64,000 bases of DNA from Pseudevernia furfuracea (lineage: Eukaryota; Ascomycota; Lecanoromycetes; Lecanorales; Parmeliaceae): NCBI GenBank assembly GCA_022315425.1, contig JAIUPT010000029.1, positions 1 through 64,000 on the forward strand. Reading direction: 5' to 3'. Each line of letters opens with the position of its first letter. Position 1 is the stretch's first letter. The translations under genes were made by a program, and so were the position numbers. The notes below the pieces were generated by a model. It saw only the letters and a list, made by a program, of their open reading frames with translations, was not told the DNA's origin and did no database searches. Below, piece by piece: positions 57,103 through 64,000 of the stretch.

Positions 57103-59411
57103 GGTGCCTCCTTCTGTATTTTCTATCCCATAGACGAAATTCACGAAGCCCATGATGCGGATGTGCCAACAATGGCATCGATCACGAGAAAACGGGACTT
57201 GCACCAACGCATTGGATGCTAGGACAAAACATTACCAAGCACCGTTGGCTCTTCATCTGCGAGTCAAGCGAACTGCTTGGAAAAGGAAGGACGAGATGGC
57301 TCGAAAGAATGAAAGTCTATTACCTTTCGGCCTGCTCCGAGGAGATACGAAGATACGAGTTGATCAAGTCTCGTTCTGTATGATCCTCACGGAGATCGAT
57401 CAGATCAAAGTACGTTTCGCTTGTATGTTCGTCTCCTAAGAATGGTAGATTCTCTCGATTGTCGCAAGTCCAGAATCATTGTACTGTTGTTTTCCTTTCC
57501 TCTCACATACTCGTTGCTCACGCATGCACGAGGGCTTGTCTATTCCCACTTCACATCGGCCAGTCAACGACGACAAGCTTCAGCGCGCCTTGGCGGCCCC
57601 TGTGCTGATGCTTCTGGGCTGGCCGTATATTGAATCAATTAGGTTTCGAGTCAGGATGAATGTATGCCACTCTACAACCATCCATCCGAACAAGCCAAAT
57701 TGAGACATCATCGCCCCCCCAAAAAGTTGCTGTTCTTTTATGTATTTATACCTTGATGAGCATTTAATGCATAAGATCTTTTCTCTTGTGCAAGTTCTTA
57801 TCGTTGGATCAAAAGTGATCGGACGCCCCTTCCCTCTAGAAGTGCCAGAAGCGCCGGGCATATGGCAAGTGGGGAAGAGTCGAAAAATGGTTCATTTCCT
57901 GATGAAGCTATCATGGGCTTCCATGAGAATGCTAGCTTCCTCCTTTGTAAATGCACCGAATTGCCTCGGTTCCATCTTCAACAAGTGTATGGCGAGCTTC
58001 TAAATTCATGATGGCTGTTGAGTGCTCGCACGACGCGAGGCCAGTCGACTTCCAGGCGAGTAGCTATACGGTTGAGTGTTGTTCCAATGAGGCTCATTGC
58101 TTTTGCACGTCCGGAATACTTGATCAAGATCCGCTGTTTTTCCCGACCAGCGAGGTGCTCGCGGTGTTGGGATCAACATCTCCTATGTGTGGCCTTGGTC
58201 CCTCGTCACAAATGTTTCAATTGTCTTTTGATTGCAATTGGTCCTTGGAGAAAGTACTTGTGAATGGGTGTTGTCATCAGACTGTTCTCAGCTCCGACCA
58301 ACGAGGACGCCTGGTCAATCCTTTCCTGTGGTATCGGGACTGCTGTTGATGACTGACGACCATGTAACGTGGCCCCAAGTTGGTACCCGCCAGTTGGCCC
58401 GAGTCTACAATGATATGATCACAGCTAGAGTGCCTGCAGGTACTAGATGTAGATAGGCTACACTTGCCTCTGACAAAAGCGCATGGCTCTCGCACGCAGC
58501 GAGCTCTCTTCCAGCCTCAAGGGTCGACTCCAAGGCAGAACCCAGTTCATTTCTATAAGTATCTTTTCTCTTCCTATTCGTTTGATGCAGGCGGTCGAGG
58601 ACGTGGAAGCTACTGACGGAAGCCCTTGGAGAACAGTGGACTGTCTGATGTCATGCCAATTCCAGGGTTCAAAAACCCGTGGAACAGCTGCGATGACTAA
58701 GAAAGTGGTTCGTCCCTCCTCTCTACTTCAGAGTCATAATGTTACGGCCATTCGACATTGCAATACATGTCAGGAATCCCTCATCTGAAGTCTAGGAGTC
58801 CTTCATCCGAAGTCTGGCAATATTGGCTTTTGATTACCATTATTACTAGCTTACTCTAGTATTTATCGCTAGCTTATCACGAAAATTACGCTATCTCTAG
58901 GTAGAGAAATCGCGACACAGCTTGTGGAAAGCTTCTATCAAACTTCACCTCATGTTCTTCTTTCCTTCACAAGAAACTTCTACGCTTTATAATAATAATG
59001 TCAGGCTCTACGGAGTCAGCGACAATGTTTCGGCGGAGATGAGTCAGATGACACACGGAAACGCCATGGGCAGACTTGCCGCGTCAGTCTAATCTGTACT
59101 AATCTGTACTAAGCTGACGGTGCCCTGAGCCAGAGCTTGAATAAGACTAGCAGATCTCGGACAAACTGTACTTTTCTCTCCGAGGCTCCTGGTCATCTCG
59201 TATTTTAAATCTTTTAAATCCTCACTTATTGGCATCGGCGCGGCGCGGTACTGATGCTTAATCACATCTCGTGCAACTACCAGTGAAGAGAAGCTTCCCC
59301 TCACTCGTCTGCTCACCTTCCTCCTTCCTCCTTCCTCTTTCCCACCCTCTACGCAGCCTTTCTTGAGACCCCAACTCTTGGTATTCTTATGAGCACGTGA
59401 CGTAAGCTACA
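57103..59411. other. About 2.3 kb without a supported gene
   Basis: Several short + frames (57740-58003, 57951-58349, 58483-58788) share no clear splice path and no domain. The last several hundred bases before 59412 include a pyrimidine-rich CTTCCTCCTTCC stretch (59319-59340), a likely promoter of the permease gene. Confidence 0.5.
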
Positions 59412-61924
59412 ATGGCAAAGGAAAGGCAACCAAGTCGCCAATTTGATGATGCTGCTCACCTAGTCTGTATTCCCAGAGTAGTTTCTTCCCCTCGGCACTA
59501 CTGGTGACGTATTGCAAGAGCTGAAGGCTCTCTCAATCTCATCGAACCCTTCAGGGTTTAACCACCGTGAAGACTAAATGCTGACTATCATGTCTTACAG
59601 GCGTCAATGGGCCACAAGGCCGAGCTCAACCGCCATTTCAGCCCACTGGCTATGCTTGGGCTTGCATTTGCCATTCTCAATTCGTGGACAGCTCTATCGG
59701 CATCTCTATCTCTGGCACTTCCTAGCGGAGGACCAACGTCCGTAATATGGGGTTTGATCACAGCTGGAATATGTAAGGCTGGCTCTGACGGCCGCTATCC
59801 CAAGACCGATGGTCAGTAAGTATTAACAGTACGCAGGTAATTTATCACTAGCAGCCTCAATGGCCGAGTTTCTATCTGCCTATCCAACCGCCGGTGGCCA
59901 ATACCACTGGGTCGCGTATGTACCCTCGCAGTCCGAGTCTTCTCGTTTGAACTAGACCCCTGAGTCTTGAAACACTTTACTAGGGCATTTGCTCTCAGAA
60001 TCTGTTTCGACTCTCCAGCTTCCTATTGAGTAAGCAGGGCTGACTCGGCAATCTATACTCAGTGTAATTGCCTGGCCAAAGTGGCGTCCGCTCCTTTCAT
60101 GGATCACTGGCTGGATCAACGTTTCAGGGTGGATCGCTCTTGTCGCTTCCGGAGGCCTCTTAGGCAGTCAACTTATCGTGGGAGTCATATCTTTTACGAA
60201 CCAGAATTACGTACCGCAACGCTGGCACCAATTTCTGATCTATATTGGCTACAATCTCGTTGCATTTTTGCTCAACGCTTTCGGCAATTCTCTGCTTCCT
60301 TACGTAACGAAGGGAGCTTTCGCCTGGTCTATCACCGGATTCGTTATCATCTCAATCACAGTCTTGGCATGCTCGTCTCCAAACTACGCTGATGGCAAAT
60401 TTGTCTTCGCTACTTTTATAAACGGTACGGTGATTGTCCATGTCGTTCCTTCCCTACCTCTTCCGAGTTCTAAGTTTCGGGACACCCTTTGATGGCAAAA
60501 GTCTGTTTGTTTTGCCGTATTTGATTCATAGTTCAACTTTTTCTCCCTTGCTCTATGAATATCTTTTGTCTCTAACTGTGCACAGACTCGGGCTGGCCAG
60601 ATGGGATCGGGTGGCTTCTTGGACTCTTGCAAGCAGGCCTTGGACTTACTGGCTACGACGCTGTTGCCCATATGGTCGGCAAGTACCGTCGTCCTCGAGG
60701 TCTACGTCGCTGATAAAGAACACCAGAGGAGATCCCGAATCCACATGTCGAGGCGCCACGAATTATGATTGCCACTGTCATGATAGGAATATTTACGGGC
60801 TTCGTCTTCCTCACGTGCCTACTTTTAGTGAGCGGCGGATCAGCCAATGTACAGAGTATAATTGGATCTGCGGCTGGGCCTCTACTGGCCATCTTCTATA
60901 ATGCGACTGGAAGTAAAGCTGGGTCGATCTGCCTACTTATGTGAAGTCTCACATTCACCCTGAAAAACTGAAAGACTTGCTGATACCTTGGATCCAGGTT
61001 CCCTCTCGTCTGCCTGCTCTTCGCCACTATAAGCATCATGACCACAAGCAGTCGTATGACTTATGCTTTCGCCAGGTATGCCAATCTTCGCCACTAAGAG
61101 GAGCTTTGCTGCATGTACTGAAGGAATTGCAGAGACGGTGGTCTTCCAGCGAGTCGCTTCTTCGCAAAGGTCCACTCGAAACACGAGATGCCACTCAACG
61201 CACTCATACTCACCACGGTCCTTGTTGTGATCTTCGGTTGCATCTTCCTTGGCTCATCTAGGTAAGGACTTCCTGATATTATGCGTTCTTTGTATAAACT
61301 GACATGTCATAGTGCTTTCAACGCGATCATCTCAGCGTCCGTTGTAGCTCTCGGCGTTTCCTACGCTATCCCGCCAGCCATCAACTGTCTCCGAGGTCGC
61401 AAGATGCTGCCACCACGGCCATTCGTTCTACCCGGTCCGCTTGGCTGGATGTGCAATTTGCTTGGCATTGCCTACGTGATCGTTACGACGGTGCTCTTCC
61501 TCTTCCCACCCACGTTGCCTGTTACGGGTAGCAACATGAGTACGTCATCCATTATTCTCTCTCCCTTAAACCCTACCCTAGCCCAATATCACACATCACT
61601 ACACCACGTTGTCACTATGCTAGTATCCTCCTCGTTTCAATGCACCTCTTCTCTACAACAGCCAGTCTCCTTTCCCGCCCACTTCTCCCTTTTTACACAC
61701 AGATCATGTGAATCATTCTCTGACCCACATTTCTTTTAGATTACTGCATCGTAGCCTTTTTCATTGTCATCGTCATCAGCGTGGTCCAGTGGTTTGTCGA
61801 CGGCCGCAAAAACTACAAAGGTCCCGTCGTCGAACTGATTGGCGAAGACGAACCAGTCTACGCTGGCGACAACCTCGACGAGAAAGCCGGACGCTCACAT
61901 GGAGCAGATATGGCAGGGAACTGA
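59412..61924 (+). CDS. APC-superfamily permease (GABA/choline/amino acid type), ten exons
   Basis: Exons: 59412-59462, 59601-59772, 59837-59915, 60063-60424, 60586-60678, 60727-60940, 60998-61075, 61133-61261, 61313-61539, 61740-61924; 529 residues, no internal stop. Landmarks: 'RHFSPLAMLGLAFAILNSWT' and 'LSLALPSGGPTSVIWGLI' at helix 1, 'YPTAGGQYHWVA', 'GLGLTGYDAVAHMVEEIPNP' with the conserved amphipathic stretch, 'SSRMTYAFARDGGLP', and a final 'VVQWFVDGRKNYKGP'. These are typical of the fungal GABA permease/choline transporter group, proton-coupled carriers at the plasma membrane. The exact substrate cannot be told. The start at 59412 is chosen because exon 1 joins in frame; the ATG at 59607 would cut off the N-terminus. 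One intron is GC-AG. Confidence 0.9.
60679..60726 (+). other. GC-AG intron of the permease gene
   Basis: Only a GCAAGT donor at 60679 with CACCAG at 60726 restores 'HMVEEIPNP', which is conserved in this family; 48 bp. A nearby GT at 60675 gives the wrong phase. Confidence 0.75.
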
Positions 61925-64000
61925 GAGGCGCCAGAGTTGCAGGGCGATGGCGCGATGGAGGCGAACGCGGCTACGGAGTTACAGGGGTAAGATCGAGGTG
62001 AGCGACAGGGGGGGTTGTGAGTGGAGAAGAAGCATGCATGTGGAGTGTTTGATAGCGGGGGCATCATCGAAGTTACAGCATTGTTAAATAAAAACGGCAT
62101 GCCAATTGTGAGAGGCTTGAAACGAATATATCACACGTATGAGATCGAGAGATTCGAATTTCTTAAATTTTCTCATGGCAACTCAAGCTTGATCTCTTTG
62201 CGTGAACAGGCTGACGGCAAGAAAAGCTCAAAGAGTCCCGGCCTCTACAGAGAATAAGTCGCTCAACGAATTCCTCTTCTGGAATCTGTTCGAACAACAC
62301 AACCGAGTCTATCTAGGTCAATGTCAGTCGTCTTCATCCCACCTGCCACCGCCAACGCACGCACCATCCCCTCAAGCCATCCGCCATCCCCCAACCCCCT
62401 TTCTTTCTCCCAAACCTTGGATTCCACCATCGAGATCGAGAAGCCACCGAACCCTTTCTCTTTCCATTTCAGGGAAAACAATCCAACCCAACCCCAACCC
62501 AAACACCCGCGCATCCCGTCATTGCCCCATCTCGCGCGCTCCACCCGACTCACTCACTTACTTACTTATTTATCTATCATCAAACACATCTTTCCTTTAT
62601 TCTTATTATTCTCATTCGCCCGGTATTTTATTCGCCTGGTATCCCCATTCGCCCGGTATCTTATTCGCCTGGTATCGTATTCGCTCGGTATCGTATCGCA
62701 CCCGCTCTATTCTTTTTCTTTCTTTACTTTTTCTTTTTTTTTCTTTATCTGGTTTTTATTTATCTAGTTTTGATTTATCTTATTTGCGCACTCGTTGGCG
62801 CAGTACAGTACGCTACGCTGCACCACACCACACCGCAATGCTCCAGAACGCCGGTGGCGGTGCGGTTTCCAGTGGGTATGAACGGCGGCCGAGTTGTGGA
62901 CTTTGCTGCGTGTTTGGTTGGTTGTTTGGTTTGTTTGTTTGTGTGGGCGCGTGAGGTGGTTGGCTGGTTCTGGATGAAGGGGACAGTTGTTGCTGTGGTG
63001 TAGTCTCTGGAAGAGAAGGGGGGGGGGGGGGGTTGTGGGGAAGTGTTAGACTTCTGAAGGAGCGAGGGTTCGAGATGTCGGGGTGCAAAAAAATCATGTA
63101 AAAGAGAGATCAAAGGTAGTGAGTGACTCGGAGTTTATAAGAAGGGGGGGGAGGGTGGTGTAGGTGGCCTTGCGTCGAAAAAGAAGGGGGAGGAAGAGTC
63201 ATAGCACGAGTCGAAACATCAATCGTGATTGGATGTTGTTTGGGAAGAAACCCCATGTTTCATTGTAGATTCATTGTAAAAAAAAATATTACGGCGGTAT
63301 CCTGACGAGGCAGGCGTCGAGCGGCTTGGCACAGTGAATGAAGGCGTTACATAAGCGCCGGTCTCCGGGAGGCTGTTCAATACTTTACTCTAGGTGCTCG
63401 CATGGCGTATAAAAGGGCGCAGATATATTTTATCAAGTGGCCCAAGAGTAGCCGAATCATAGCTGTGAGACCTCAATCAATTCCGTTCAACTGTATGTGG
63501 CCAAGGTGTTTCTTCGTCTAGATACGAAGCTATGCCCGACTAAGACGGCATACATGCTACGATGCTAGAGAAAGAGAGAGAGAGAGAGGTTGCTCGGTGA
63601 AAGATGGATTATGTGCAATCTAAACTTTCCAGACCATCATGCATGTAGATGCAGGCACTCTGAAGCTCACGCCGATGTCATCGTAGCTGCAGCTAGACGA
63701 TCCTCATGTTTGCATCGACAGAGTCCTCGATTCGGAAAAGAATGCAGAACGCCGGTTGGTGGCCAGTATAAACGTGCCCTCGTTCGAATTCTTTCTTCCC
63801 CCCCCCCCTCCTCAATCAATGACCAATTGAAACCCGGCATTCTCGCACTTTGCTTGCATACGACCAATTGCGTCCTGATCCCTAGGATCCTCTCGCCTCA
63901 TGAACACTTCGAAAATGTAAGTACGAAGATGAAGCTCTTTTAGATTGGGAAAATGCTCCTCCTTGTCCTCCACTGCTGTAAAAACCAAGTCTTGAATAGT
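61925..64000. other. No supported gene; low-complexity sequence
   Basis: Contains pyrimidine-rich runs (62560-62770), short tandem repeats, a 15-G homopolymer (63018-63032), a GA dinucleotide run (63571-63588) and an 11-C run near 63818. A 250-codon + ORF (62202-62954) is mostly Ser/Pro/Tyr low complexity from simple sequence and is not accepted. Confidence 0.5.
62614..62692. repeat. 16-17-bp tandem repeat ATTCGCCYGGTATY
   Basis: About five units of ATTCGCCCGGTAT or ATTCGCCTGGTAT with short T/C-rich linkers. Confidence 0.9.

Noticed and set aside
62202..62954. 250-codon + strand ORF
   Set aside because: Composed of Ser, Pro, Tyr and Leu from pyrimidine-rich simple sequence; no splice or domain evidence.
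1..64000. CRISPR-like arrays among the tandem repeats
   Set aside because: The tandem repeats are contiguous minisatellites without unique spacers, and the organism is a fungus.
1..64000. Secondary metabolite cluster
   Set aside because: A GNAT, an MBL-fold protein and transporters are present, but no polyketide synthase, NRPS, terpene cyclase or pathway regulator was recognised, and the genes are spread out on both strands.

Overview
The window is a chromosome end from a filamentous ascomycete (Pezizomycotina, possibly Dothideomycetes; the class is inference). It opens with 16 copies of CCCTAA. Its genes carry short introns (about 48-200 bp) with GT-AG and one GC-AG boundary and CTRAC-like branch sites. 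Gene families are fungal: a NACHT/ankyrin protein, a DUF3176 protein, an APC permease and a zinc-ribbon metallo-beta-lactamase-fold protein. Many broken genes carry stops in place of Trp or Gln codons, the C:G to T:A signature of repeat-induced point mutation (RIP).

Layout. 1-3.8 kb is a subtelomeric repeat zone: telomere, decayed telomere-like hexamers inside a tract with no G on the + strand for 1550 bases, a TTA microsatellite, a large 12/15-bp minisatellite, and two copies of a 177-bp repeat, each holding a 96-bp inverted-repeat cassette. 3.8-5.8 kb shows no convincing gene. 5.8-18.5 kb is the first gene block: a conserved fungal membrane protein, a GT31-type glycosyltransferase, a GNAT acetyltransferase, a degraded NACHT-type N-terminus, a five-exon MBL-fold protein, an unresolved spliced locus and a ferroportin-family transporter. 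19.3-21.1 kb is a DUF3176 pseudogene with at least three nonsense codons.

23.1-36.1 kb is a DUF7708/NACHT/ankyrin gene split by a nested insertion. A pogo-like (DDE_1) DNA transposon sits in the ankyrin repeats with 15-bp terminal inverted repeats and a TA duplication. A 6,350-bp Ty3/gypsy chromovirus sits inside that transposase with 274-bp LTRs and a 5-bp ATTTC duplication. 36.1-37.4 kb is an element with arms of about 400 bp in inverted orientation; degraded relatives lie at 22.2 and 42.7-43.6 kb, the last next to a dead tyrosine recombinase fragment. 38.4-40.2 kb is a two-exon gene for a disordered protein. 40.2-59.4 kb is gene-poor and full of minisatellites and short doubtful ORFs. 59.4-61.9 kb is an intact ten-exon APC-family permease. 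The remainder to 64 kb is low complexity without a clear gene.

The intact genes look like ordinary membrane transport and metabolic functions with no obvious shared pathway. The biology of the window is dominated by subtelomeric decay and layered mobile elements. No tRNA, rRNA or CRISPR array was recognised. Exon boundaries were worked out by eye from frame continuity and splice signals.
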